From Parabacteroides sp900760525 (GTDB taxonomy: Bacteria; Bacteroidota; Bacteroidia; Bacteroidales; Tannerellaceae), in the NCBI RefSeq assembly GCF_049860805.1, contig NZ_CP187555.1, positions 4,526,001 through 4,590,000 of the forward strand: a stretch of 64,000 nt of DNA, in the 5' to 3' direction. This document shows positions 42,746 to 52,763 of this stretch, piece after piece. The notes beneath the pieces are model-generated. The model made no database searches, was not told the origin of the DNA, and worked only from the letters and a program-made list of their open reading frames with translations. The position numbers and the translations under genes are program-made. Numbering within the stretch: position 1 is the first letter of the stretch; each line of letters starts with the position of its first letter.

Positions 42746-45442
42746 ATGAAGCAAATCATTCTGATTCTATTTTTATGTATGGCAGGCTGTTCTTTTGTGT
42801 GGGGGCAGGATGCGAATTACTATCGTAATCCCGATAGGATCTATCTGGATTCAAAAGATGGACACCAAGGAACATTCCTTTGGAAAATGAAGAAGGCCGG
42901 AGATGTTACAGCTGGTGCGGAAGCCGTGTCGAAACCCGGATATGAGACGGGTGACTGGATGCCGGCAATTGTTCCGGGTACTGTGCTTAATTCTCTTGTA
43001 TATAACCAGGTATATCCTGAACCTTATTATGGCTTGAATAATAAACTAACGAGCCATATCATTCCGGACTTGTCTGTTGCCGGACGTGATTTTTATACTT
43101 ATTGGTTCCGTACCGATTTTGTTGTTCCTGCTGATTATAAAGGAAAAGTCGTTTGGTTACAGTTGGACGGGATTAATTATCGGGCGGAAGTCTGGGTGAA
43201 CGGTCATTTACTGAGTAATATTTCCGGTATGTTTATTCAGGATTATGTGGATATAACAGAGTTTGCCCGTATAGGCGAAACGAATGCTTTGGCGGTGAAA
43301 GTCTATCCGGTCGATATGCCCGGAACAGTCAAGCAAAAACAGTGGGGAGCTGCCGGGGAATTCCATAACGGAGGTGACGGAAATATCGGATTGAACACGA
43401 CGATGTTGATGTCTGTCGGTTGGGACTTTACTTTCCTGGACGGCATACGCGACCGGAATACCGGTATCTGGAAAAGCATATCTTTGTATGCAACCGACAA
43501 GGCTGTGATCCGCAACCCGTTTATTCGTTCTGAACTTGCCAAGCCGGGATATGACAAGGCTGAGGAGACTGTCTCTGTCGAAGTTACTAACCCGACAACG
43601 GGTTCGGTCAAATGTGTTGTTTCCGGTGAAATTACTGGTGAAAATATCCGCTTTTCAAAAGAGATAAGCCTTTTCCGTGGGGAAACTCGTGAAATAGTCT
43701 TTACTCCTGAAGAATATCCGCAGTTGAAAATTGATAATCCCCGGTTGTGGTGGCCGTTGTTTAAGGGTAAACCGGAATTGTATGAATTGAAGATATCGGT
43801 TTCGGTTAAAGGCGAAGTTTCGGATTCCTTGAAAACCCGCTTTGGTATTCGGGAGATTACATCGGATCAGAATACACCTGATAAATCCCGTCAGTTCTAT
43901 GTCAATGGCAAGAAGATCTTTATCAGGGGGACGAACTGGATACCGGAAGGTATGTTGCGCCATTCGGATGAACGTACTTATGCAGAATTGCGCTATACCA
44001 AACAATCCGGCGTTAATTTGGTGCGTATGTGGGGAGGCGGTATTGCCGAATCCGATTATTTTTTCCAGTTGTGTGACGAAATGGGACTGTTGGTTTGGCA
44101 GGAATTCTGGTTGACAGGCGATACGAAGCATCCGCACGACCAAGCTCTTTATCTGGCAAATGTGGAATCGACGGTAAAACGTTTGCGGAATCATCCTTCC
44201 CTGGCTTATTATGTTTCTTCAAATGAAAGTACGGAGGTGACCGGTGCGAAGGATCTGATTATGAAATTGGATGGTACACGCGGTTATCAGATGCAATCGG
44301 AATGTGATGGCGTGCATGATGGCAGTCCTTACAAACAGGTGAATCCGATGCAGCATTATGAAAATACAGCCTCGCCGCGTGGAAGCCGTGTGGATGGCTT
44401 TAACCCGGAATATGGAGCACCTACGTTGCCGACTCTTGAAACGCTCCGGGAGGTGATGGATGAAAAGGATCTATGGCCGATCAATAAAGAAGTTTGGGAT
44501 TATCATGATGGAGGTGGTTTCCATTTGATGTCCACCATGTACAAGGATCTTGTTAATAATTACGGACTTTCGCAATCGATAGAAGAGTTTGCGAAAAAGG
44601 GCCAGTTGGTAGGAGCAATGAATTCAAAGACAATTTGGGAAGTTTGGAATTATAACAAACTGGACTATGGGGATCGTTATTGTTCAGGACTGTTGTTCTG
44701 GTATCATAATTGCCCGGTTCGCCAGGTCTGTGCCCGTATGTGGGATTGGTCGCTGGAACCGACAGCTTCGTTGTACCATACTCAGGATGCATTGGAACCT
44801 TTGCATGCGCAGTTTGATTATTTGAAGAATACGGTCTCAGTATGTAATGATTATTATCAGTCTTTTAAGAACTACAAGGTCAAGGCGGATGTATATGATT
44901 TGAACAGTAAGAAGATATTTTCTTATTCTCAGCGGATTGATATAGGTGAAGATGAGGTGTTGAATGATTTGTTTAAAATTGATTTCCCATCGGATATAAC
45001 GCCTGTACATTTTATCCGGCTCGGTTTGTCGGATGAAAAAGGAAAAGAAATTGCATCTACGTTCTATTGGCGTTCCAATGCGATTTATGAGGGAAAGGAA
45101 ACATTGACAGGTCCTACGTCTTCCGGCTTTGAATCTCTGAATAATATGCCGGTTGCCCGGCTACAAACGAAGTATAAAACGAAAGAGGCCGATGGGCGGT
45201 ATTATATTGAGGTCTCGTTGAAGAATACATCTTCCCGGATTGCTTTCTTTACACAGCTTCAGTTCCTGGATAAAGCAGGCAAGCCTGTACGCCCTTCATT
45301 CTATACGGATAATTTCTTCTCACTATTGCCGGGTGAAACGAAACAGATACTTATTGATACGTCTGCGGACAAAGTTGCAGAAGGCGATTATTCGTTGATA
45401 GTCAGTGGATGGAATGTACAACAGAAAAAGTATAAATTGTAA
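42746..45442 (+). CDS. GH2-family exo-glycosidase (beta-glucosaminidase/mannosidase type)
   Basis: 898 residues with a lipoprotein or secretion signal (LFLCMAGCS). Sugar-binding, Ig-like and TIM-barrel GH2 domains follow: WLQLDGINYRAEVWVNG, then FYVNGKKIFIRGTNW, the acid/base region SNES (Glu494) and the nucleophile in NPEYGAP (Glu555). The WDYHDGGGFHLMS segment is like exo-beta-D-glucosaminidases. It removes terminal beta-linked sugars from the glycan taken up by the SusC/D pair. Substrate is inferred from family likeness only. Confidence 0.85.
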   Translation: MKQIILILFLCMAGCSFVWGQDANYYRNPDRIYLDSKDGHQGTFLWKMKKAGDVTAGAEAVSKPGYETGDWMPAIVPGTVLNSLVYNQVYPEPYYGLNNKLTSHIIPDLSVAGRDFYTYWFRTDFVVPADYKGKVVWLQLDGINYRAEVWVNGHLLSNISGMFIQDYVDITEFARIGETNALAVKVYPVDMPGTVKQKQWGAAGEFHNGGDGNIGLNTTMLMSVGWDFTFLDGIRDRNTGIWKSISLYATDKAVIRNPFIRSELAKPGYDKAEETVSVEVTNPTTGSVKCVVSGEITGENIRFSKEISLFRGETREIVFTPEEYPQLKIDNPRLWWPLFKGKPELYELKISVSVKGEVSDSLKTRFGIREITSDQNTPDKSRQFYVNGKKIFIRGTNWIPEGMLRHSDERTYAELRYTKQSGVNLVRMWGGGIAESDYFFQLCDEMGLLVWQEFWLTGDTKHPHDQALYLANVESTVKRLRNHPSLAYYVSSNESTEVTGAKDLIMKLDGTRGYQMQSECDGVHDGSPYKQVNPMQHYENTASPRGSRVDGFNPEYGAPTLPTLETLREVMDEKDLWPINKEVWDYHDGGGFHLMSTMYKDLVNNYGLSQSIEEFAKKGQLVGAMNSKTIWEVWNYNKLDYGDRYCSGLLFWYHNCPVRQVCARMWDWSLEPTASLYHTQDALEPLHAQFDYLKNTVSVCNDYYQSFKNYKVKADVYDLNSKKIFSYSQRIDIGEDEVLNDLFKIDFPSDITPVHFIRLGLSDEKGKEIASTFYWRSNAIYEGKETLTGPTSSGFESLNNMPVARLQTKYKTKEADGRYYIEVSLKNTSSRIAFFTQLQFLDKAGKPVRPSFYTDNFFSLLPGETKQILIDTSADKVAEGDYSLIVSGWNVQQKKYKL

Positions 45443-45475
45443 TATTTCGTGTTATATTAAATTATAGGGTGAAGG

Positions 45476-45515
45476 CGGAATGTAAAGTGCGGGGATAGAG
45501 CATTTTTACATTCCG
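45476..45515. terminator. Bidirectional terminator between convergent genes
   Basis: CGGAATGTAAA (45476-45486) and TTTACATTCCG (45505-45515) form an 11-bp stem followed by TCTTT, between the GH2 gene and the convergent secreted protein gene. Confidence 0.75.
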
Positions 45516-45527
45516 TCTTTGCTGTGT

Positions 45528-47267
45528 TTATGGAAGGACTACTTTATGGTGCTTTTGATAATTGGCGGAATGTATTTGTAAGATGTACATTCCGGAGACA
45601 TTGACAATCGGAATCACCTGCGCCCCCTGTTGTATCTTCTTTTGAACCACACAGCGCCCCATCATATTAATAATTCTGACATATCCTGCCTCCGGGATAT
45701 TTTGCAGATGCAGTTGTCCGTCTTTTATAAAAAAGTGGAAATCCTCTGCAACCGGGCTTTTTATTCCTGTGCTTTGTTTGTCGGAATAAGGTTCGGCTAT
45801 GCTTTTGTTTACGGGAAAGTTGGTCCGGATTATGTTTGTAGCTTTTGTGGGTGTGCTGTCGGATGAGACTTTTAATTCAGTTTGTGAAGATGCTTTTACA
45901 AAGAATGCAGCGAAAGGAGGGAGAGCATAGTTACTGCTGAGGGAATAGGTTTTGTAACCGTTTCCGTCATAGACATAGATATTTCCATCCAGAGCTATAT
46001 TTTTTTCTATCTGTGATAGCACAAGTGGTGCAGGGAGCGGGTTGCCACATAAATACCAGCCGTAGTTCTCTTGATTGCCGGAAGTCATGTTGGTGCCTAA
46101 AGGGATTGTAATAACACCTGCGTTGGCAAAATCTTCGGGAATATCACCTGGTTGGGATGAAAAAGACAAAGTTCGGATTGTCGCTTTTTCATCTAATGCG
46201 ATCAGGTAGCCTTTGTTCTTTTCAAACAGGGGTACGTTATCGGGACGGACAGGCATGACTTCCCAGTTTCCGGTAGATTGGTTATCTGATGCTCGTTTAT
46301 CTCCATTGTAGGATTGGACATAAAAATAGTTGCCTCCGTCGTTAGGCGTAGCATCCTTTTGTTCAAAGCGGGGATCGATACCGGAAGGATAAACATCGAA
46401 AGGGAATGAGATAAAATACCATTTGCCGGATTCTTCAAAAGTTTTATGGAAGGTGATGCGGTCGGAAAGAAGAATTGCTCCTTCGGAATAGAGAGAGGCA
46501 TCGCTTTCGTATAAGTCCAGATTCTTTAGGATGAACCGGGTGACTGGATTGATTTTCAGTGATCCGGAATTGATGGCGACATTTTTGCAATAAGTATCTG
46601 TGGTTATACTTGCATCCCCTTTTATGAGTGCGTTCCTGTGGCGGAGTGGGGGAAGATGCGACCAAAGGATTGTGTCATTCCAGTTTCCGATGCCTGAGAA
46701 TAGGGAATTGGAAGGGATATTGCCGTATGCGTAAACGCTGTCAGTCATATAATAGCCTTCTTTGGAGGAAGAGGCTTTGAGTGTTAGTATAGATAAGCTG
46801 TTCGGATTTTTCCCGATAATGAAGTCCTTGTATGCTAAAAAGTCTTTTTCGGAAGTAGATTCATGTCCGACTAATTTTTCATCCGCTCCTTCTCGATAAA
46901 CGCTGAAGAACAAATTCTCTTTTGGGGCAAGCTCTAATCCTGCGGCATGGACAACTATCTTTATTTCATTGTAGTCGGATAATGCGAAAGGTTGGAATGT
47001 CGTCCCAGAACCGACAGGTATTTTCATTGTGAATTTATCTTGGATGACAGACGAGTTCCCGTTTAAGGAAAAGATCCAGTTATCCCATTCGGATTTGCCG
47101 AACGTCTGCAACCTGAACGTATCGGAGACAAGCCTATTTTCATTGCTGTTTACGAAACTTTCCCATGAAGATGGATTGGAAACCTGTGCTTGGAGCGGAT
47201 AAACGGCACCGAAGAATAAAATCTTTGCAAGTGCACACTGAACAAAGTGGATGACTTTCTTTTTCAT
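45528..47267 (-). CDS. Secreted protein with T9SS-like C-terminal sorting region
   Basis: 579 residues. Signal peptide at the start (ILFFGAVYPLQAQ). The middle is beta-rich with carbohydrate-like and Ig-like character (SLFSGIGNWNDTILW, GKWYFISFPFDVYPSG) and no catalytic motif. The last 70 residues (LQNIPEAGYVRIINMMGR ... VSGMYILQIHS) are of the type-A sorting pattern that sends proteins to the type IX secretion system. It lies convergent to the GH2 gene and is probably a cell-surface protein, perhaps glycan-related. Confidence 0.65.
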   Translation of the reverse strand: MKKKVIHFVQCALAKILFFGAVYPLQAQVSNPSSWESFVNSNENRLVSDTFRLQTFGKSEWDNWIFSLNGNSSVIQDKFTMKIPVGSGTTFQPFALSDYNEIKIVVHAAGLELAPKENLFFSVYREGADEKLVGHESTSEKDFLAYKDFIIGKNPNSLSILTLKASSSKEGYYMTDSVYAYGNIPSNSLFSGIGNWNDTILWSHLPPLRHRNALIKGDASITTDTYCKNVAINSGSLKINPVTRFILKNLDLYESDASLYSEGAILLSDRITFHKTFEESGKWYFISFPFDVYPSGIDPRFEQKDATPNDGGNYFYVQSYNGDKRASDNQSTGNWEVMPVRPDNVPLFEKNKGYLIALDEKATIRTLSFSSQPGDIPEDFANAGVITIPLGTNMTSGNQENYGWYLCGNPLPAPLVLSQIEKNIALDGNIYVYDGNGYKTYSLSSNYALPPFAAFFVKASSQTELKVSSDSTPTKATNIIRTNFPVNKSIAEPYSDKQSTGIKSPVAEDFHFFIKDGQLHLQNIPEAGYVRIINMMGRCVVQKKIQQGAQVIPIVNVSGMYILQIHSANYQKHHKVVLP

Positions 47268-47694
47268 AGTTAATACTATTTTGGATTGATATTATGGGTA
47301 CAAATATACATAGAACTCGCAAAAAAACGGCAAAATTTGGATAAATAAAGTAAGTGTTTGGTATTGAGGAGAGTTAAGCCAAATTCTTCTATACCTTTCC
47401 AAATCGCTAAAATGCAGGATAATGAAAGGTTAAGAGAAAGATTTGCTACTTATCCGTTACCTTTTTTAGCCCCGGATAATCCGGCAAAATAACGCTTGAC
47501 CACCTGCGGTTTTACCGTTCACCATGCAAAGAACCCTATATTTTGCCCGTAAAGATAACCGTTTTTTTCCGTTTTTCATGGAAATACAGGTTATGTTACC
47601 GGCATCCGGGGTTTTATTCTTTGTTCCGCTATAATTTTCATAACTGTAAATAGCTATATATCAAGTAATTTTGCAACATAAAAAAAATAGAGTT
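47268..47694. promoter_or_regulatory. Region between host gene and recombinase: ICE end and promoters
   Basis: The 427-bp gap holds the upstream region of the minus-strand secreted protein and the left end of the conjugative element. It has a palindrome CCGGAT-A-ATCCGG at 47472-47484 and a TAATTTTG -7 box at 47666-47673 for the recombinase. No direct repeat that would mark the attachment site was found in the window, so the exact end of the element is unknown. No gene is seen. Confidence 0.4.
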
Positions 47695-48838
47695 ATGAAA
47701 CAGACGGATGTAACGGTTACGTTCTACCTCAAAAAGAGCGAAATGAATGACGAGGGACATTGCCCGGTCATGGCGAAACTTGTTGTCGGCAAATTTTCAG
47801 AAGCGGCTTTTAGTGCGAAAATGTCCGTACCCGCTGCACTGTGGGCATCCGGACGTGCCACGGGTAAAAGTAACGCCGCGCGGGAAATCAACCGGCAACT
47901 GGACGATTTGCGAGCTTCAGCCATTTCCATTTATGCCGAACTGTCAGCCACCCGTGAGAATGTAACGGCTGAAGAAATAAGGAATCTGTTGTTGGGGACA
48001 GCTTTCGGGCAGGAAACCCTGTTGGGTTATTTCCGGACGTTCATCGAACATTTCGAAAAACGTGTCGGCGTGAACCGGGAAAAGGGAACAGCGCAATCTT
48101 ACCGCTATGCTTGTAACTGTGTGGCCGCTTTCATCCAGGAGAAATACAAGTTGTCGGATGTTCCTTTCACGGCCCTGAACCGTTCATTCATCGACAACTA
48201 TGACCTCTACCTACGCACGGAGCGCCGCTTTGCCCTGGGAACTATCGTGTTGCTTGTCACACGGTTGAACACGATTGTCGGGGAAGCCATCGCGGAAGGG
48301 ATTATCACTGCCGACCCGTTCGCGGGTTATGAAGCCGAACATCCCGAGCGGGAACAGAAATACCTTACCGCCGTGGAGTTACAACGGCTGATGACCACAC
48401 CCCTGCACGACCCGAAACTCTACCATATCCGCGACCTGTTCCTCTTCTCCTGCTACACGGGTATCCCTTACGGGGACATGTGCCGCCTGACGACGGAGGA
48501 TCTGGAAGTGGCCGAGGACGGTGAGGTATGGATCAAGACCGCCCGCAAGAAGACGAAAATCGACTATGAAGTGCCGTTGCTCGACATACCGTTGCTCATC
48601 CTCGACAAGTACCGGGATATGGCCCCGGAAGGAAAACTGCTGCCGATGTACAGCAACAACGAACTCAACCGGACACTGAAACGTATTGCCGCCATTTGCG
48701 GAATTGAACGGAAGCTCGTCTTTCACTGCGGACGCCATACCTACGCCACCGAGATCACGCTTTCGCATGGTGTCCCGCTTGAAACCGTCAGTAAAATGCT
48801 GGGGCATAGCCGCATTTCCACGACGCAGATTTACGCCA
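47695..48838 (+). CDS. Tyrosine recombinase, exon 1 (interrupted by a group II intron)
   Basis: Residues 1-381 of an integrase of the Bacteroidales conjugative element type: SAM-like core-binding part, then FLFSCYTGIPYGDM, FHCGRHTYATEI (HxxR) and MLGHSRISTTQIYA with the catalytic Tyr. The gene is cut at 48838 by a group II intron. Without splicing, translation runs seven codons into the intron and stops (TAA 48859-48861). With splicing, the frame joins exon 2 (51335-51414) exactly and gives 407 residues. Start is the ATG at 47695, after a -7 box at 47666. Confidence 0.9.
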
Positions 48839-49411
48839 GTGCGCCCAGAATGGTCGCTTAATAAATACTTCTTTAGCAAGAAGTTAGGATTGGGTTCGAT
48901 ATAATCCTATCGTCAATCAGTTTATCCAAAGGGGAAACCTGGTGGGGAGTGTAGCATACTGATTAAAGCCCTAAGTCTACTAATAGTCAAGTAGCGACTG
49001 AGGGGCAAGACGAAAAGACATACATAAGGATGAAGCCTTGATTGGTTGAACGATAGTTCTGTGGTACCAAATCTTGCAACAACGGAAGACTATTATACAT
49101 ACGTTGTTTCATAGTACTCTGCCTATTTTGTGCGTTAGTGCAGAGCATAAAGAACCGACTATGACACAGCCGCAATAAGCGGACAAGAACGAAAGTCGCA
49201 TCCGACAGTATGACGTGCTAATAGTTATTAAGAGAACTAACTGGGGATTACCTAAGTCGGAACGCTGGAATAAACAGCTATAAAGAAAGCTTTTGAATAT
49301 CCGATATGGTAACGGAACTTCCGTAGTAGTCCGAGCAAGGGAAAGCCTTGTACATGGCGAAGGGAAGTAGTCTGTAATTTTAATACAAACAACGGAAAAC
49401 GTGAGAGACGT

Positions 49412-51220
49412 ATGAGAAATCCAGAGCAAGTATTAAACATTTTAGCTGGACACAGCAACGAGCCTGAGTATAAATACGAAAGGCTCTACCGTATTCTATT
49501 CAATGAACAGATGTTCTTTGTCGCCTACCAACGTATGTATGCAAAGCCGGGAAACATGACACCCGGCACAGATGGCAAAACAGAGGATGAAATGAGCATC
49601 GATAGGATAAACAAACTCATAAAGAGTATAAAGGATGAGACTTATAGCCCCAATCCTGCAAAGAGAATTTACATTCCGAAAAAGAATGGGAAAATGCGTC
49701 CGTTAGGAATACTGTCTTTTGAAGACAAATTGGTTCAAGAGGTAGTAAGAATGGTGCTTGAAGCCATATATGAGGGACACTTTGAGTGGACATCGCACGG
49801 TTTCAGACCAAACCGAAGCTGTCACACAGCACTGAAAAGTCTACAAAACAATTTCAACGGTGCAAAATGGTTCATTGAGGGAGATATAAAAGGCTTCTTT
49901 GACAACATAGACCATGATGTGCTGATAGAAATAATGAAAGGTAGAATAGCAGATGACAGATTTCTTCGTCTGATACGGAAATTCCTCAATGCAGGGTACA
50001 TGGAAGAGTGGCAATTCAACAAGACTTATTCAGGGACACCGCAAGGTGGTATTATAAGTCCTATTTTGGCAAATATATACCTTGACAAGTTCGATAAATA
50101 CATGGAAGAATATGCCAACAAATTCAATAAAGGGACAATCAGAAGTCGTAACAAGGACATTTGCAAACTCAACAACAGAGTACACTACCTAAAGCGTAGG
50201 ATAAACGAAGTGAAGGATGCAAACGAAAGAACAAAAATGGTAGAAGAACTGCACGAAAAGCAGAAGCGGATACTAACAATGCCAAGTGGCAACGATATGG
50301 ATAGAAATTTTCGCAGACTGAGATATGTGCGCTACGCCGATGATTTTCTAATCGGGGTTATCGGAACGAAAAATGAATGTGAGACAATCAAAGCTGACAT
50401 CACTAGGTTTATGCAGGAAAAGTTAAGGCTGGAGATGTCACAGGAAAAAACTTTGATTACAAATGCACAAGACAGCGCAAAATTTTTGGGTTACGAAATA
50501 TATGTCCGTAAAGACTATGCCACAAAGAGAAACAGTAACGGAACAGTGCGCAGATACTTCAACGGGAATGTGATATTGCACGTTTCAAGAGAAGTAATCA
50601 AGAATAAACTGCTCAGCCTCGAAGCCATGAAAGTTGTCACCAAACACGGCAAGGAAACATGGGTGTCAAAAGGCAGGACTTATATGATTGACAATGAAGC
50701 GCACGAGATTGTATCTCAGTTTAATACCGAAATACGAGGGTTCTATAACTATTACTCAATAGCAAACAATGCATCGGCTTTGGGACGCTCTTTCGGCTGT
50801 ATTATGAAGTTCTCCATGTACAAAACTCTTGCTCAAAAGCTGAATATGTCAGTGAGAAAAGTCATTGAAACATACCGCAAGGACAATCTCTTTGTCGTGC
50901 CTTTTGTAAACAAGGGAGGAGAAACCAAGTACAGGGTATTCTACAATGAGGGTTACGCCCGTAAAACGGATTGTGAAACAGCCCCAAGTGACAATCTGCC
51001 GTATATGTTCAAAACGCCATCGTTGAGTTTGATAGAAAGGCTTACAACAAAAACGTGCGAACTATGTGGCAAGCACGGAGAAGTGGTAATGCATCATGTC
51101 CGCACTCTCAAAGAGTTAAAAGGTAAAAATGACTGGGAACGCAAAATGCTCCATATGCACAGAAAGACTTTGGTCGTATGCGCGGAGTGTAACGCAAAAA
51201 TCCAGAGCTGTGATAAGTAA
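49412..51220 (+). CDS. ltrA: Group II intron reverse transcriptase/maturase with HNH endonuclease
   Basis: 602 residues. Reverse transcriptase parts in order: IYIPKKNGKMRPLGILSFED, SHGFRPNRSCHTAL, GTPQGGIISPILANIYLDKF, and YVRYADDFLIG (catalytic YADD). A maturase X domain follows (RGFYNYYSIANNASAL). The C-terminus is an HNH nuclease with CELCG, VMHHV and CAECNAKIQS. All parts are present, so it should support splicing and retrohoming. It is encoded inside the intron. Confidence 0.95.
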   Translation: MRNPEQVLNILAGHSNEPEYKYERLYRILFNEQMFFVAYQRMYAKPGNMTPGTDGKTEDEMSIDRINKLIKSIKDETYSPNPAKRIYIPKKNGKMRPLGILSFEDKLVQEVVRMVLEAIYEGHFEWTSHGFRPNRSCHTALKSLQNNFNGAKWFIEGDIKGFFDNIDHDVLIEIMKGRIADDRFLRLIRKFLNAGYMEEWQFNKTYSGTPQGGIISPILANIYLDKFDKYMEEYANKFNKGTIRSRNKDICKLNNRVHYLKRRINEVKDANERTKMVEELHEKQKRILTMPSGNDMDRNFRRLRYVRYADDFLIGVIGTKNECETIKADITRFMQEKLRLEMSQEKTLITNAQDSAKFLGYEIYVRKDYATKRNSNGTVRRYFNGNVILHVSREVIKNKLLSLEAMKVVTKHGKETWVSKGRTYMIDNEAHEIVSQFNTEIRGFYNYYSIANNASALGRSFGCIMKFSMYKTLAQKLNMSVRKVIETYRKDNLFVVPFVNKGGETKYRVFYNEGYARKTDCETAPSDNLPYMFKTPSLSLIERLTTKTCELCGKHGEVVMHHVRTLKELKGKNDWERKMLHMHRKTLVVCAECNAKIQSCDK

Positions 51221-51239
51221 AAATGATGTTACAGATGGA

Positions 51240-51273
51240 GAGCCGTATACATGGAGACGTGTAAGTACGGTTC
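51240..51273 (+). ncRNA. Group II intron domain V
   Basis: 34 bases with GAGCCGTATAC, a GAGA loop and GTGTAAGTACGGTTC; the AGC catalytic triad is at 51241-51243. This is the conserved catalytic hairpin at the intron 3' side. Confidence 0.9.
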
Positions 51274-51334
51274 GGGGGCAGGTAAACGAAAACCTACCGC
51301 TGTAAAGCGGAAAGGCGTTGTTTGCCGAGCCTAC

Positions 51335-51414
51335 AAGTGACCGATGACAAGATCGACATGGATACCCGGTCTTTAGAGGAAAAGATTGCCGGCCGCTTCT
51401 CCGTAGCTATTTAA
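51335..51414 (+). CDS. Tyrosine recombinase, exon 2
   Basis: 80 bases. Joined after splicing they give KVTDDKIDMDTRSLEEKI and a short C-terminus to TAA 51412-51414, the normal C-terminal tail of such integrases. Without splicing the exon is not translated in frame. Confidence 0.85.
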
Positions 51415-51445
51415 TCTATCATTGACAATCAAATTCACAACGATT

Positions 51446-52735
51446 ATGGAAACGAATAATAAAGAGATAAAACGCCGCAGCACGTTCTCCCTGCTGTTCT
51501 ACATCAACCGCACGAAAGTCCGCAAGGACGGAACATGTAAATTGTTATGCAAGGTAAGCATCGACGCCAAGTCGGCCCCGATCAATATCAACGCGTTTGT
51601 CGATCCATCGCTTTGGAATCCGGAAACCAAAAGGGCGAACGGACGAAGCGAGAACGCCCGAACGGTAAACCAGGCAATAGAGAAACTGACCGAAAAAATC
51701 ACCGGACATTACCGTCATATTCGTAAAAGCCTCGGTTTCGTGACGGCCGAGCTGGTCAAAAACGCCGTGGAAGGAATCGGGCAGAAACCGTTCACCCTCC
51801 TTGCCTTGTTCCGCGAGCATAACGAGGAGTTCCGCAAGCGTGTCGGCGTGGATCGCAAGGAAGAAACTTATGAAAGTTACGAGAACTCCTATAATATTTT
51901 AGCCTCCTTCGTGAAAAAAAGGAAGGAAAAGGAGGATGTAGCGTTGCGGAGCCTTGACCGGGAGTTCTACGATGATTTTGAAATATTCCTGCGTACAGAT
52001 CGTGAAATGAAACCCAAGACAGTACACGAGCATCTTTACCGGTTGAAAAAAATGACCAAGCGGGCTGTCAGTCAGGGTACACTCCGGCGCGACCCTTACG
52101 GGAAGCTGCACCCGGAACTGCCCCGGCGCAAGAGCCGCCATTTGAAACTCGAAGACCTCAAAAAACTGATGGAAACTCCCGTCGGTAAACCCAACCTCCA
52201 GCGGGTGCGGGACTGGTTTCTCTTCGCTACCTTCACGGGGTTGTCCTACGCCGACCTGAAACGCTTGTCCGAAAAAGACATCACGCAGTCGGACGACGGA
52301 ACGTACTGGATACACATCCGGCGCCAGAAGACCGAAACGCCCTCGGCCATCCGCCTGCTGAACGTGCCGTTGCAGATCATCGAGAAATACCGCCACGAGC
52401 GTAAAAGCGACAGGATTTTCAACCTCTATTGCCGGGGGTATCTCATCAAGCTCACCAGAGAACTGGGACGGACATACGGCTTCGACATGACCTTTCACAA
52501 GGCGAGGCACAATTTCGGGACACATATCACGCTCTCGCTGGGTGTGCCTATCGAAACTGTCAGCCGCATGATGGGACACAAGAGCATTTCCACCACGCAG
52601 ATTTACGCCAAAGTGACCGACCGCAAGGTGGACGAGGACATGAAACGTCTGAAAGAACAGACCAAAGGCCGGAAAATAAATCTCTACGAGGAGGACGAAC
52701 CGGAAACGGCAGATATTATAACGGTAAACGGTTGA
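51446..52735 (+). CDS. Tyrosine recombinase (second integrase)
   Basis: 429 residues. Arm-binding N-terminus, SAM-like domain, then FATFTGLSYADLKRL, FHKARHNFGTHI and MMGHKSISTTQIYAKVTD with the catalytic Tyr. Like IntDOT, the usual first Arg is replaced in the FTGLS motif. The gene ends with an acidic tail. It shares the stretch ACGCAGATTTACGCC with the interrupted recombinase. Two tandem recombinases are common at the end of such elements. Start is the ATG at 51446. Confidence 0.92.
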   Translation: METNNKEIKRRSTFSLLFYINRTKVRKDGTCKLLCKVSIDAKSAPININAFVDPSLWNPETKRANGRSENARTVNQAIEKLTEKITGHYRHIRKSLGFVTAELVKNAVEGIGQKPFTLLALFREHNEEFRKRVGVDRKEETYESYENSYNILASFVKKRKEKEDVALRSLDREFYDDFEIFLRTDREMKPKTVHEHLYRLKKMTKRAVSQGTLRRDPYGKLHPELPRRKSRHLKLEDLKKLMETPVGKPNLQRVRDWFLFATFTGLSYADLKRLSEKDITQSDDGTYWIHIRRQKTETPSAIRLLNVPLQIIEKYRHERKSDRIFNLYCRGYLIKLTRELGRTYGFDMTFHKARHNFGTHITLSLGVPIETVSRMMGHKSISTTQIYAKVTDRKVDEDMKRLKEQTKGRKINLYEEDEPETADIITVNG

Positions 52736-52763
52736 ACAGTATAACAAAAATTGATAAATTTGT

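Larger units (their letters stand above)
48839..51334 (+). mobile_element. Group II intron, 2496 bases, in a tyrosine recombinase gene
   Basis: The 5' end is GTGCGCCC (GUGYG consensus) and the 3' end CTAC (AY). A catalytic domain V is at 51240-51273, and the encoded protein is intact. Joining 48838 to 51335 restores the recombinase as TACGCC-AAA-GTGACC. A TGGCG at 49355-49359, complementary to the exon end (ACGCCA), is a candidate EBS1. The same exon sequence exists without intron in the recombinase at 51446. Confidence 0.92.

Noticed and set aside
47665..47674. GTAATTTTGC as an attachment core like that of CTnDOT
   Set aside because: It also fits a -7 promoter box (TAATTTTG) placed correctly for the recombinase, and no second copy is available in the window to test the att idea.
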